Part shown: in pieces, positions 9,522 to 19,000 of the stretch | Layout: every line of letters starts with the position of its first letter | Position numbering within the stretch: the first letter of the stretch is position 1 | From: Enterococcus raffinosus | GTDB lineage: Bacteria > Bacillota > Bacilli > Lactobacillales > Enterococcaceae | Length of the DNA: 36,222 nucleotides | Assembly (NCBI RefSeq): GCF_001886185.1 | Contig: NZ_JXLA01000036.1 | Location: forward strand, 2,389 to 38,610 | Direction: 5' to 3' | Made by a program: the position numbers and the translations under genes | Notes under the pieces: model-generated | Databases searched by the model: none | Told to the model about the DNA's origin: nothing | The model's input: the letters and a program-made list of their open reading frames with translations, nothing else

Positions 9522-10286
9522 ATGGAAAAAGAAATTATTAGTTGGATTTATGAGGCGGCTGAAATAATTAAATCAGGATTAGGTGACGCACTAAAAGTGG
9601 ACCAAAAAAATGGACGAACCGATTTAGTGACAAATGTTGATAAAGAGGTTCAAGATTTTATTGTTGAAAAAATTAATGCTTTTGATCCAGAGGCTCTGAT
9701 TTTAGGAGAAGAAAACGGACAGGATCAGACACCAATCGATAAAGGACGTGTTTTTGTCATTGATCCAATTGACGGAACACTAAATTTTGTCATGCAGCGA
9801 GAAAATTTTTGTATCATGATTGCTGTCTACGAAGAGGGAAAAGGACAATTAGGATTTATTTATGATGTGATGCGAGATGAACTTTTTTGGGGTGGACCAA
9901 AAGTTGGGAAAGTCTTCTTTAATCAAGAAGAAATTTCAGCCCCTGAAAATCAGTCGTTAAGAGAAGGGTTAATTGGTATGAATGCCGCGCTGTACCGTAA
10001 AAATAGTTACCATGCGCAAGAAATTGGACAAGCGTCTATGGGGATTCGTGTTTTAGGGTGCGCCGGGTTAGACTTCATCGCAATAATAAAGGGAACTCAA
10101 ATTGGTTATGTCAGTATGTTGAGTCCGTGGGACTATGCAGCGGGAACGATTATGATGGAGCAGTTAGGAATGAGCTTTACAGGAAAAAATCAAAAGCCCT
10201 TAAGCTTCCAAGGTCGGGAGTTTTTTATTGGTGCAACTCAGGCCGCGATGGCTGAAATCCAAGCGTTTGATGAAGACAATCGTTAA
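9522..10286 (+). CDS. Inositol monophosphatase family protein (SuhB/YktC-like)
   Basis: A Mg2+-dependent phosphatase of the IMPase superfamily, 254 aa. Seen: GEENG supplying metal-binding Glu, the signature DPIDGTLNF at 81-89 with metal ligands Asp81 and Asp84, and the second signature WDYAAG at 203-208 (metal ligand Asp204). All catalytic residues appear present. Physiological substrate is uncertain: inositol-1-phosphate, NADP(H) or other sugar phosphates are known for family members. The ribosome site AGGAGAG precedes ATG 9522. It lies between yktA-like and typA. Confidence 0.88.
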   Translation: MEKEIISWIYEAAEIIKSGLGDALKVDQKNGRTDLVTNVDKEVQDFIVEKINAFDPEALILGEENGQDQTPIDKGRVFVIDPIDGTLNFVMQRENFCIMIAVYEEGKGQLGFIYDVMRDELFWGGPKVGKVFFNQEEISAPENQSLREGLIGMNAALYRKNSYHAQEIGQASMGIRVLGCAGLDFIAIIKGTQIGYVSMLSPWDYAAGTIMMEQLGMSFTGKNQKPLSFQGREFFIGATQAAMAEIQAFDEDNR

Positions 10287-10342
10287 GAAAATACTTTTTC
10301 TGAAAAAATGAAAATGTTTTACTAACACTCTTAATGATTTTC

Positions 10343-10351
10343 TGTTATAAT
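10343..10351 (+). promoter_or_regulatory. Extended -10 promoter for typA
   Basis: TGTTATAAT: a perfect TATAAT (10346-10351) with the TG extension, 46 bases before the proposed typA start. No convincing -35 box is seen. Confidence 0.6.
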
Positions 10352-10397
10352 TGTCAATCGAGTGAGTCTCGCGTTACAAGAAAAGGAGCAATTAAAA

Positions 10398-12239
10398 TTG
10401 AATTACAGAGAAGATATCCGCAACGTGGCCATTATTGCCCACGTCGACCATGGTAAAACAACACTAGTTGATGAAATGCTTAAACAATCTGATACCCTTG
10501 ACAGCCACGTTAGCCTACAAGAACGTGCAATGGATTCAAATGCATTAGAAAAAGAACGTGGTATCACGATCTTAGCGAAAAATACTGCTGTAAACTATAA
10601 AGACTACAAGATCAACATTATGGACACACCAGGACACGCCGATTTCGGTGGTGAAGTGGAACGTATCATGAAAATGGTTGATGGCGTACTATTAGTTGTA
10701 GATGCTTATGAAGGTACGATGCCGCAAACACGTTTCGTATTGAAAAAAGCATTGGAGCAACATTTAACACCAATCGTTGTTGTAAATAAAATTGACAAAC
10801 CTTCTGCTCGTCCAGAAGAAGTTGTAGATGAAGTATTAGAATTATTTATCGAATTAGGTGCAGATGATGATCAATTAGATTTCCCAGTTATTTACGCTTC
10901 AGCGATTAACGGAACATCTAGTTTATCCGATGATCCTGCAGAACAAGAACCAACAATGGCTCCTGTTTTTGATACGATTGTTGAAAAAATTCCTGCTCCT
11001 GTTGATAATAGTGATGAGCCATTACAATTCCAAGTTTCATTGTTGGATTACAATGACTACGTAGGCCGTATTGGTATCGGACGTATCTTCCGTGGAAAGA
11101 TGAAAGTCGGCGATCAAGTTTCTGTTATGAAGCTTGATGGTTCAATTAAGAATTTCCGCGTTACAAAAATCTTTGGTTTCTTTGGCTTGCAGCGTTTAGA
11201 AGTTCAAGAAGCAAAAGCAGGAGATTTGATTGCTGTTTCTGGTATGGAGGATATTTTCGTTGGAGAAACAGTGACGCCTGTTGACCATCAAGAAGCATTA
11301 CCAATTCTGCATATTGATGAACCAACTTTGCAAATGACTTTCTTAGTGAATAATTCACCATTTGCTGGTCGTGAGGGTAAATATGTGACTGCTCGTAAAA
11401 TCGAAGAACGCTTAATGTCAGAATTGCATACAGACGTTTCACTTCGCGTTGAAAATACCGATTCACCAGATGCATGGACTGTTTCAGGGCGTGGGGAATT
11501 GCACTTATCAATCTTGATCGAAAATATGCGTCGTGAAGGATATGAATTACAAGTTTCTCGTCCAGAAGTTATCGAAAGAATCGTAGATGGTGTGAAATGT
11601 GAACCGTTTGAACGTGTACAAATCGATACTCCAGAAGAATATATGGGGAGTGTAATTGAAGCATTAGGGCAACGTAAAGCTGAAATGCAAGATATGATCC
11701 ATTCAGGAAACGGTCAAGTCCGTTTGGTCTTTTTGGCACCAGCTCGTGGTTTGATTGGATTCACTACTGAATTCTTATCAATGACGCGTGGGTATGGTAT
11801 TATGAACCACACATTTGACCAATACCTACCATTGATCCAAGGAGTGATTGGTGGACGTCGTAATGGTGCGTTAGTTTCTGTTGATAATGGAAAAGCTACA
11901 ATGTACTCTATTATGAGTGTTGAAGAACGTGGAACAGTTTTTGTCGAACCAACGACAGAAGTATATGAGGGTATGATTGTTGGTGAAAACAGTCGTGATA
12001 AAGACTTAGGTGTTAACATTACAAAAGCTAAACAAATGACCAACGTTCGTTCCGCTACAAAAGACCAAACATCGGTTATCAAAAAACCACGAATTTTAAC
12101 CTTGGAAGAGTCGTTAGAGTTCTTGAATGATGATGAATACTGTGAAATTACACCAGAATCGATTCGTTTACGTAAACAGATTTTAAATAAATCAGAACGT
12201 GAAAAAGCAGCGAAGAAACGCAAATTAGCTGCAGAATAA
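10398..12239 (+). CDS. typA: Ribosome-associated GTPase TypA/BipA
   Basis: A translational GTPase related to EF-G and LepA that assists ribosome assembly and stress or cold adaptation. Seen in 613 aa: G1 loop AHVDHGKTT at 14-22, switch [14 protein letters not shown]4 NKID, then EF-Tu domain II, EF-G-like domains, and the BipA-specific C-terminus with a Lys/Arg-rich tail. The start is TTG 10398, nine bases after AAGGAG (10383-10388). This gives the N-terminus [15 protein letters not shown] typical of the family. A longer in-frame reading begins at 10362 without a ribosome site. Confidence 0.95.
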   Translation: MNYREDIRNVAIIAHVDHGKTTLVDEMLKQSDTLDSHVSLQERAMDSNALEKERGITILAKNTAVNYKDYKINIMDTPGHADFGGEVERIMKMVDGVLLVVDAYEGTMPQTRFVLKKALEQHLTPIVVVNKIDKPSARPEEVVDEVLELFIELGADDDQLDFPVIYASAINGTSSLSDDPAEQEPTMAPVFDTIVEKIPAPVDNSDEPLQFQVSLLDYNDYVGRIGIGRIFRGKMKVGDQVSVMKLDGSIKNFRVTKIFGFFGLQRLEVQEAKAGDLIAVSGMEDIFVGETVTPVDHQEALPILHIDEPTLQMTFLVNNSPFAGREGKYVTARKIEERLMSELHTDVSLRVENTDSPDAWTVSGRGELHLSILIENMRREGYELQVSRPEVIERIVDGVKCEPFERVQIDTPEEYMGSVIEALGQRKAEMQDMIHSGNGQVRLVFLAPARGLIGFTTEFLSMTRGYGIMNHTFDQYLPLIQGVIGGRRNGALVSVDNGKATMYSIMSVEERGTVFVEPTTEVYEGMIVGENSRDKDLGVNITKAKQMTNVRSATKDQTSVIKKPRILTLEESLEFLNDDEYCEITPESIRLRKQILNKSEREKAAKKRKLAAE

Positions 12240-12256
12240 GAACATTGCTTTGATTG

Positions 12257-12286
12257 AAGATCACACTTTATGTGTGGTCTTTTTTA
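12257..12286 (+). terminator. Terminator after typA
   Basis: A 9-bp stem (12258-12266 with 12272-12280, one G-U), a 5-base loop and a run of six T. Confidence 0.88.
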
Positions 12287-12510
12287 ATTTCTAAATTATC
12301 ATGATTATTTTATAGTAATCAAAACCTTGATTTTATTTTTTTTAATAAGATCAATTCTTATATGTTAATTATTTTAAAAAATCTGGCATGATGTTTTGTG
12401 AGAAATAGTTTATGTTATTTTTGTGAGGTGTAGGGAGCGTTTTAGCTGGTGATTGGAATTTTGATTGCGATGTTTAATTGAGAGAAATGAATGAAATAAG
12501 GAGATAAATC

Positions 12511-12897
12511 ATGGTAGAGGAACATGGATTAAAAAAGGAGCAGCTTTTTTCAATAAAGCGCAGGACTTTAGAAAAAAGAATCAAGCACTTTTACAAAGAT
12601 ACGAAAGATGGAAATAGCGCGATCCAATTATTGGTAGCGCTTCAAGTGAGAGAAGAGTTGTGTGAAGAGGATTTTTCTTTTATGCTTGCTGATTTGGTTC
12701 ACTACATCTTTTTACGAACTAGATCTAATGCGACATTGCGCCGCTATTACATTTTTTTTACCGAATATTTTGAAAAGAGAGAATGGCGCTTATTGTTGAT
12801 AAAGCTATTCCCTGCAAAAACATATCTTGCTGACAAGCTTAAAAAAATATTTACGCAGATTATTAAACAGCCGTTAGCTGGATTAGTTGGTTCATGA
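12511..12897 (+). CDS. Hypothetical basic protein, 128 aa
   Basis: Not recognised. It has a clear ribosome site (AAGGAGA) before ATG 12511 and codon use like its neighbours, so it is probably real. The protein is rich in Lys/Arg and aromatic residues, with predicted helices throughout (FMLADLVHYIFLRTRS; RRYYIFFTEYFEKREWRLLL) but no clear membrane segment, signal peptide or catalytic motif. It sits between typA and a DUF2922-like gene in a block that I do not recognise from related genomes. The preceding 225 bases are very AT-rich and hold only a weak hairpin (ATAAG/CTTAT near 12345). Confidence 0.6.
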   Translation: MVEEHGLKKEQLFSIKRRTLEKRIKHFYKDTKDGNSAIQLLVALQVREELCEEDFSFMLADLVHYIFLRTRSNATLRRYYIFFTEYFEKREWRLLLIKLFPAKTYLADKLKKIFTQIIKQPLAGLVGS

Positions 12898-12944
12898 CGA
12901 TAATCAAGAAGATTAGAAAAATTAAAAAAGAAGGGAAAGAATGA

Positions 12945-13571
12945 ATGTATACATTAGATGCTGAATTTGCGAACACGAACGGCAAGAGTCAACATCTTCG
13001 TTTAAAAGGATTCGACCCAAGGAAAACAGCCGGAGAAATCAGAGCTTCTTTAGAAAAATTAACAAAGCTAAACCTCTTTGAAAAAGATGGTATAGGCTTA
13101 TTTCATAAAGTTTTACATGCAAAGATGATTGAAAAACGGGAAACACCGATCTTCGATTCAAAAGATATTGAGGTGTCAAAAACTGCTGATGCTAACATCC
13201 AAGAAACAGAAACACTAGCGCAGGTGTTACAAACTGAACAGACATTAGCAGATATCTGCATTCCTGAAGACTTAGTAATTACGGAAGAAAGACCACAAGC
13301 AGATGTTCTAGTACGAGCAATTGAATTCCCTCGCGACATTGATCCAAGGGAGCTGACTGATAGTCAAGCACTGGTGATAATCTCTGCTTGCGTAACTGCT
13401 GGAGCCACATTGGAGGATATTCGTATAGATGACAGCACAAGTCCCTCGCGACTCGTACTGATTCAAAGAATAACAGAGGAAAAGGCGAATGAGAAGCTCT
13501 TCCAGAAGCCACCTGAATATCTAAAAAAAAGACGAAAGCGTCTACTAGATCATATTCGCAAACGAGAATAA
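12945..13571 (+). CDS. DUF2922-like protein with a long C-terminal extension
   Basis: 208 aa, function unknown. Residues 1-75 resemble the short DUF2922/DUF1659-type proteins common in Lactobacillales: a strand-rich opening (MYTLDAEFANTNGK), a helix ending in LTKLNLFEKDGIGLF, and a closing ETPIFDSKD. This is a pattern-based assignment of moderate confidence. Residues about 76-208 are an acidic linker and then a second region ending in a strongly basic helix (KKRRKRLLDHIRKRE). Most relatives I know are only 70-80 aa, so the extension is unusual. Start: ATG 12945 behind AAGGGAAAG. It probably shares a transcript with the 128-aa gene 47 bases upstream. Confidence 0.6.
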   Translation: MYTLDAEFANTNGKSQHLRLKGFDPRKTAGEIRASLEKLTKLNLFEKDGIGLFHKVLHAKMIEKRETPIFDSKDIEVSKTADANIQETETLAQVLQTEQTLADICIPEDLVITEERPQADVLVRAIEFPRDIDPRELTDSQALVIISACVTAGATLEDIRIDDSTSPSRLVLIQRITEEKANEKLFQKPPEYLKKRRKRLLDHIRKRE

Positions 13572-13662
13572 CTCATGGTAATTGCTTAATAAAAAAATCC
13601 AACTTTGGTATATGGTAGATTCATAGTAAGCTGATCTTTATTAATTGAATAGTTGATTTTTT

Positions 13663-13681
13663 GCCTACTAAATTAGTAGGC
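13663..13681. terminator. Perfect 8-bp hairpin, weak terminator
   Basis: GCCTACTA/TAGTAGGC with a 3-base loop. It is followed only by TATTTGT, so termination would be inefficient. It is the likeliest end of the transcript carrying the two hypothetical genes. Confidence 0.45.
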
Positions 13682-13814
13682 TATTTGTCGTGCTTAGGAT
13701 TAAAAAAATGTTCAGTGAATAAGTCGCGGTAAGGAACGATTGTCATCGCTTCGATCAAAATCTAATCAACGTATTGTTAAACTGTAGAATTGGAAATTAT
13801 AAAAAACTGTTATG

Positions 13815-13880
13815 TTTCATATGAAAGCTTTGTTTCACAGGGAGGGTTGCAAAAAGAATTGATTTTTCGCGCTTTCATAT
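13815..13880. repeat. Palindrome pair in the ylaN upstream region
   Basis: TTTCATATGAAA (13815-13826) is a perfect 12-base palindrome. TTTCATATAAAG (13874-13885) is a near copy. Also, ATATGAAAGC (13819-13828) and GCTTTCATAT (13871-13880) form a perfect 10-bp inverted repeat. This could be two operator sites or a long hairpin. The rest of 13572-14038 contains the 13663 hairpin and the ylaN promoter and no ORF I can support. Confidence 0.45.
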
Positions 13881-14001
13881 AAAGTTTCTGGGTTGTAATC
13901 TCTTTGTAATATTCTACAGGCTGTGTAAAAGTCAAAATCCGAACAAAGAGTTTAGAAAAAGCTTAGTCTCACGTATTTTTTCCCTTTTTAATTTTTTTCT
14001 A

Positions 14002-14010
14002 TGTTATAAT
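14002..14010 (+). promoter_or_regulatory. Extended -10 promoter of the ylaN-ftsW-pyc unit
   Basis: TGTTATAAT with TATAAT at 14005-14010, 29 bases before the ylaN ATG. No good -35 box is visible, which is usual for TG-extended promoters. The distance to AGGAGGG and ATG 14039 fits. Confidence 0.6.
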
Positions 14011-14038
14011 GTTGAAATCAAGATAGGAGGGAAGCAGA

Positions 14039-14341
14039 ATGGAAAATATTTCTTCTGATTTTGCCATTAAAGTGTTGCAAGAAGATGCTGATCGAATCAA
14101 GCTTTTGATTCGCAATCAAACGAATAGTTTGTGTATCTCTCAATGTAAAGCTTTTGAAGAAGTCGTTGATACACAAATGTATGGCTTCTCACGTCAAGTA
14201 TTCTTTGCTGAAAAAGTAGGTATCTTGAAGCGCGGAGAAGGGCAGCAAATGCTTAGTGAACTGGAAGCAGAGTTAAATCGTTTATATACGGAATTGTACG
14301 AAACTCGTCAGGATCTGACGGATGCCGGCTGGGAGGCTTAA
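14039..14341 (+). CDS. ylaN: YlaN family protein (DUF1507)
   Basis: A small (100 aa) helical cytoplasmic protein. The family is conserved across Firmicutes and has been linked in Bacillus and Staphylococcus to iron homeostasis through interaction with Fur. The sequence matches the family along its length: MENISSDFAIKVLQEDADRI at the start, then a CxxxxC pair (SLCISQCKAF) and TQMYGFSRQV, ending in a Glu-rich helix. A TAGGAGGG ribosome site precedes ATG 14039. The order ylaN-ftsW-pyc is the same as in Bacillus subtilis, which supports the assignment. Confidence 0.9.
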   Translation: MENISSDFAIKVLQEDADRIKLLIRNQTNSLCISQCKAFEEVVDTQMYGFSRQVFFAEKVGILKRGEGQQMLSELEAELNRLYTELYETRQDLTDAGWEA

Positions 14342-14344
14342 CCC

Positions 14345-15535
14345 TTGCCAACGAAGATAAAGAAACGACATTTTTTAGATTATAGTATTTTGATTCCTTA
14401 TTTGATTTTAACTGTGATCGGATTGATTTTTGTTTACAGTTCAACTTCCTATTTGCTGATTACAAATGATGTGAACCCAACAAGCCTGGTGATGAACCAA
14501 GGAATTTTTTGGGTTTTAAGTTTAATTATGATCAGTTTGATGTACAAGATGAAAACAGATGTATTGAAAAGTCAGCAGCTAATTATTATTGCGACTTATT
14601 TCATATTCATCTTGTTGATTGTTGTCTTTTTTATTGGTGATGAAGTAAATGGCGCTAAAGGTTGGATTCGGATCGGATCATTTAGTATGCAGCCGGCTGA
14701 GTATTTGAAAATTATGGTCGTTTGGTATTTGTCTTATATCTTGTCGAAGCGTCAAGATACGATTCAAGAAAATTTCGTGACAGATATGAAACGTCCACTA
14801 ATGCTGGTTTTTGCAATGATTTTTTTAGTAGCCGTTCAACCAGACATGGGAAATGCCGCTATTATCACATTGCTTGCGTTGATCTTGCTTCTGGCTAGCG
14901 GAGTTAACTGGGTTTATAGTTTGATTGTTGGTGGTGCAGGAATAGTTGGAAGTTTTCTTGTTATTGAATTTTTAACGCATTTTGGTGAAGCAATTTTTCC
15001 AGGGAAGCTCCAATATATCGTCAGTCGATTTGAGAGTTTTAAAAACCCCTTCAAATATGAGCTAGATCAAGGACATCAAATGGTCAACGGTTATTACGCT
15101 ATGTTTAATGGTGGCTGGTTTGGCCGTGGACTGGGAAATAGTATTGAGAAAAAAGGTTTTTTAAGTGAAGCTCATACGGACTTCATCTTTTCTATAGTAA
15201 TAGAAGAAGTTGGTTTGATCGGCGCTTTAATTATATTAGCAATTTTAATTTTTATGATCGCACGAATTTACTTGGTTGGGATTCGTTCGAAAAAACCTTT
15301 CAATTCGCTGATTTGTATCGGTATTGGAAGTTTGTTGTTATTACAAGTTTTTATTAATCTTGGTGGTATTTTAGGAATTATTCCATTGACTGGGATCACG
15401 TTCCCATTCTTGAGTCAAGGAGGAAACAGCTTACTTGTATTGTCAGTGGGCGTAGCTTTTGCATTAAATATTAGTGCGGATGAAAAACGGACAAAACTCG
15501 CAATCGAGTATGAATACTTAAAAAGTCAGGAGTGA
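14345..15535 (+). CDS. ftsW: SEDS-family peptidoglycan glycosyltransferase FtsW
   Basis: An integral membrane polymerase that builds septal peptidoglycan from lipid II with a class B penicillin-binding protein. Seen in 396 aa: about ten hydrophobic segments; SEDS landmarks GAKGWIRIG followed by QPAEYLK; QPDMGNAAII; and the C-terminal GITFPFLSQGGNSLL. It could be RodA, but position after ylaN and before pyc favours FtsW. The start is TTG 14345, with GGGAGG inside the ylaN 3' end, three bases after the ylaN stop, so translation is coupled. Confidence 0.9.
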   Translation: MPTKIKKRHFLDYSILIPYLILTVIGLIFVYSSTSYLLITNDVNPTSLVMNQGIFWVLSLIMISLMYKMKTDVLKSQQLIIIATYFIFILLIVVFFIGDEVNGAKGWIRIGSFSMQPAEYLKIMVVWYLSYILSKRQDTIQENFVTDMKRPLMLVFAMIFLVAVQPDMGNAAIITLLALILLLASGVNWVYSLIVGGAGIVGSFLVIEFLTHFGEAIFPGKLQYIVSRFESFKNPFKYELDQGHQMVNGYYAMFNGGWFGRGLGNSIEKKGFLSEAHTDFIFSIVIEEVGLIGALIILAILIFMIARIYLVGIRSKKPFNSLICIGIGSLLLLQVFINLGGILGIIPLTGITFPFLSQGGNSLLVLSVGVAFALNISADEKRTKLAIEYEYLKSQE

Positions 15536-15540
15536 AGTGC

Positions 15541-18500
15541 ATGAAAAAGGTATTGGTAGCAAATAGAGGAGAAATTGCAACGCGGGTGTTTCGTGCGTGT
15601 AGTGAGTTAAACATTAAAACGGTGGCGATCTTTGCTGAAGAGGATCAGTATTCCGTTCACCGCTTCAAATCAGATGAGGCATATTTAGTCGGAAAAGGGA
15701 AGAAACCGATTGATGCCTACTTGGATATTGAAGATATTATTCGGGTGGCGAAAGAAGCAAAAGTGGATGCGATTCATCCAGGTTACGGCTTCCTCTCTGA
15801 AAACCTTGAGTTCGCGAAGCGCTGTCGGGAAGAGGGACTAATTTTTGTTGGGCCCGAGTTGCACCATTTAGATATTTTCGGCGATAAAATCAAAGCAAAG
15901 ACTGCCGCGTTAGAAGCAGGAATTCCGTCAATTCCAGGTTCTGATGGTCCGGTCGACACAGTTGAAGGTGTTTTAGAATTTGCTGAATCACACGGTTATC
16001 CAATCATGATCAAAGCCGCTTTAGGCGGTGGGGGTCGTGGAATGCGGGTAGCACATGATGAAAAAGAAGCACGTGAAGGGTATGATCGTGCCAAAAGTGA
16101 AGCGAAAGCGGCTTTCGGTAACGATGAAATCTACGTCGAAAAATATGTTGCCAATCCTAAGCATATTGAAGTACAAATTTTAGGTGACACAAAGGGAAAT
16201 GTTCTTCATTTATTCGAACGTGATTGTTCTGTTCAACGACGACATCAAAAAGTTGTTGAAGTCGCACCGTGTATTTCATTAACTGATGAACAACGAGAAA
16301 AAATCTGTCAAGCGGCCGTTCAATTAATGAAACACGTGGGCTATGTAAATGCTGGTACCGTCGAATTCTTAGTTGAAGGTGATAATTTTTATTTCATCGA
16401 GGTAAATCCTCGTGTCCAGGTTGAGCACACAATTACTGAATTAATCACTGGAGTGGATATTGTTACTTCGCAATTGCTAATCGCTCAAGGAAAAGACCTG
16501 CACAAAGAGATTGGTTTACCAGAACAAAAAGACATCCAAATGTCAGGTGCGGCAATCCAATGCCGAGTAACCACGGAAGATCCATTAAATGGCTTCATGC
16601 CTGATACTGGGAAAATTGATACTTACCGTTCACCAGGTGGTTTTGGTGTACGTCTAGATGTAGGAAATGCCTATGCAGGAGCAACTGTAACACCATACTT
16701 TGATTCTTTATTAGTAAAAGTATGTACCCATGCATTGAATTTTGATCAAGCCATTGAAAAAATGCAACGTTGCTTGATTGAGTTCCGAATTCGTGGAGTG
16801 AAAACCAATATTCCGTTTATGCACAATGTCATCAGTCATCCTGTGTTCCAAAGCGGAGATGCGAAAACGACGTTTATTGATAATACACCTGAATTATTTG
16901 AGTTTCCGCGTGTTCGCGACCGTGGAAATAAAACAATGCGCTATATTTCAGAAATCACAGTGAATGGTTTTCCAGGAATTGAAAAACAAGAAAAACGCTA
17001 TTTTGAAACACCTCGAACACCAAAAATTGAGAAAAAAGAAATGGTTACTGCTAAGAATGTTTTAGACAAAGAAGGACCAGAGGCGGTAGCTAATTGGGTT
17101 AAAAAACAAGACTCCGTGTTGCTTACTGATACGACCTTCCGTGATGCCCATCAAAGTTTACTTGCAACGCGTGTCAGAACACATGATTTATTAAATGTTG
17201 CTCAAGCTACGGGTGAAGGAATTCCTGAATTGTTCTCAAGTGAAATGTGGGGGGGAGCGACCTTTGATGTGGCTTACCGCTTCTTAACAGAAGATCCTTG
17301 GAAACGTTTGAAATTATTACGTAAAGCAATGCCAAACACGTTATTGCAAATGCTGTTTCGTGGATCAAATGCAGTAGGGTACTCAAATTATCCAGATAAT
17401 GTTTTGGAAGAATTCATTAAAGAAGCGGCATATCATGGAATCGATGTTTTCCGTATTTTTGACAGCTTGAATTGGATTCCTCAAATGGAAAAAAGTATTC
17501 AGTACGTACGTGATGCTGGAAAAATTGCTGAGGGAACGATTTGCTACACAGGAGATATTTTAGATCCAAGCCGCACAAAATATAATGTTCAATACTATAG
17601 AGATATGGCTAAAGAATTGGAAGCAATCGGTGCACATATGATTGCGATCAAGGACATGGCCGGATTGTTAAAACCTCAGGCAGCTTTCCGCTTAATTAGT
17701 GAACTGAAAGAAACAACCGATTTGCCGATTCATTTGCATACTCATGATACTGCTGGAAACGGAATTATTACATTGTCTGCCGCTGTTAAAGCTGGGGTAG
17801 ATATCGTAGACGTTGCTACAAGTGCGATGAGTGGGGCAACGAGTCAGCCAAGTATGAGCAGTTTATATTATGCGCTTCAATATGGAGAACGTACACCGGA
17901 TCTGAATCTGAAGAATGTTCGTCAATTGAATCATTATTGGGAAGATGTTCGCCCATACTATGCAAGCTTTGAAAATGGAATTATGGCTGCTCAGACAGAG
18001 GTATATAACCACGAAATGCCTGGTGGACAATATTCGAATCTGCAGCAGCAGGCAAAAGCTGTAGGTCTAGGCGAAAAATGGGATGAAATCAAAGAAATGT
18101 ATCAAACGGTTAATATGATGTTTGGTGACATTGTAAAAGTAACACCATCCTCTAAAGTTGTGGGTGATATGGCTTTATTCATGGTACAAAATGAGCTGAC
18201 AGAACAAGATATTTATTATCGTGGCGATGAGTTAAGTTATCCTGATTCAGTAGTCAGCTTCTTCCAAGGCGAGCTAGGACAGCCAGTTGGCGGATTCCCC
18301 GAGAAATTACAGCAGATCATTTTACAAGGCCGTCCTGCGATGCAGGAACGTCCAGGTAAGTTTGCTGAACCAGTAAAATTTGATAAAGTGAAAAAAGAGT
18401 TACAAGAATTAATCGGCTTTGAACCTAGTAAAACGGATGTATTAAGCTACTTAATGTATCCACAAGTTTTCTTAGACTATCAAAAATCCTATGGACAGTT

Positions 18501-18963
18501 TGCGGACGTTACTTTGTTAGATACACCAACCTTCTTTAGTGGTATGCGATTAGGGGAAACAATTACCGTTCAAATCGAAAAGGGAAAAACTTTGATTATT
18601 CGCTTAGATGAAATCGGTGAAGCGGATGTTGAAGGAAACCGGACATTGTTCTTTAACTTGAATGGTCAACGTCGTGAAATACTTGTTAAGGATGCGTCAA
18701 TCAAGAGTGCTGTCCAAACGAAACGTAAAGTAGAGCCGACAAATCGTGAACAGATTGGTGCGACAATGACAGGTTCAGTATTGAAAGTTCTTGTTGAGAA
18801 GGGCGATCATGTTGAAAAAGGACAACCGTTATTGATTACAGAAGCGATGAAAATGGAAACCTCCATTGATGCTCGTTTCGCTGGAAAAGTCTCACACCTA
18901 TATGTGGAGGAAGGGGAAAGTATTACATCTGGAGACTTATTAATTGAAGTGAAAGAAAAATAG
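15541..18963 (+). CDS. pyc: Pyruvate carboxylase
   Basis: Carboxylates pyruvate to oxaloacetate using ATP, bicarbonate and biotin; cytoplasmic tetramer, anaplerotic. Domains in 1,140 aa: biotin carboxylase with ATP-grasp (1-450; GGGGRGMR loop and FIEVNPRVQVEHT), carboxyltransferase (about 530-800; TDTTFRDAHQSLLATR), conserved PC linker, and biotinyl domain with AMKMET, biotin on Lys1104. Full length and intact. The start is ATG 15541 behind CAGGAG. The ftsW stop overlaps the ribosome site region. An in-frame GTG at 15532 is less likely. The nearby PDH and PFOR genes use the same substrate. Confidence 0.96.
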   Translation: MKKVLVANRGEIATRVFRACSELNIKTVAIFAEEDQYSVHRFKSDEAYLVGKGKKPIDAYLDIEDIIRVAKEAKVDAIHPGYGFLSENLEFAKRCREEGLIFVGPELHHLDIFGDKIKAKTAALEAGIPSIPGSDGPVDTVEGVLEFAESHGYPIMIKAALGGGGRGMRVAHDEKEAREGYDRAKSEAKAAFGNDEIYVEKYVANPKHIEVQILGDTKGNVLHLFERDCSVQRRHQKVVEVAPCISLTDEQREKICQAAVQLMKHVGYVNAGTVEFLVEGDNFYFIEVNPRVQVEHTITELITGVDIVTSQLLIAQGKDLHKEIGLPEQKDIQMSGAAIQCRVTTEDPLNGFMPDTGKIDTYRSPGGFGVRLDVGNAYAGATVTPYFDSLLVKVCTHALNFDQAIEKMQRCLIEFRIRGVKTNIPFMHNVISHPVFQSGDAKTTFIDNTPELFEFPRVRDRGNKTMRYISEITVNGFPGIEKQEKRYFETPRTPKIEKKEMVTAKNVLDKEGPEAVANWVKKQDSVLLTDTTFRDAHQSLLATRVRTHDLLNVAQATGEGIPELFSSEMWGGATFDVAYRFLTEDPWKRLKLLRKAMPNTLLQMLFRGSNAVGYSNYPDNVLEEFIKEAAYHGIDVFRIFDSLNWIPQMEKSIQYVRDAGKIAEGTICYTGDILDPSRTKYNVQYYRDMAKELEAIGAHMIAIKDMAGLLKPQAAFRLISELKETTDLPIHLHTHDTAGNGIITLSAAVKAGVDIVDVATSAMSGATSQPSMSSLYYALQYGERTPDLNLKNVRQLNHYWEDVRPYYASFENGIMAAQTEVYNHEMPGGQYSNLQQQAKAVGLGEKWDEIKEMYQTVNMMFGDIVKVTPSSKVVGDMALFMVQNELTEQDIYYRGDELSYPDSVVSFFQGELGQPVGGFPEKLQQIILQGRPAMQERPGKFAEPVKFDKVKKELQELIGFEPSKTDVLSYLMYPQVFLDYQKSYGQFADVTLLDTPTFFSGMRLGETITVQIEKGKTLIIRLDEIGEADVEGNRTLFFNLNGQRREILVKDASIKSAVQTKRKVEPTNREQIGATMTGSVLKVLVEKGDHVEKGQPLLITEAMKMETSIDARFAGKVSHLYVEEGESITSGDLLIEVKEK

Positions 18964-19000
18964 TTTGATTTTGTTTAGTATGAGTTAGGAGCGTTGTTGC

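Noticed and set aside
11714-12223. 169-aa minus-strand ORF opposite typA
   Set aside because: Antisense shadow of a conserved gene; composition is that of reversed typA codons.
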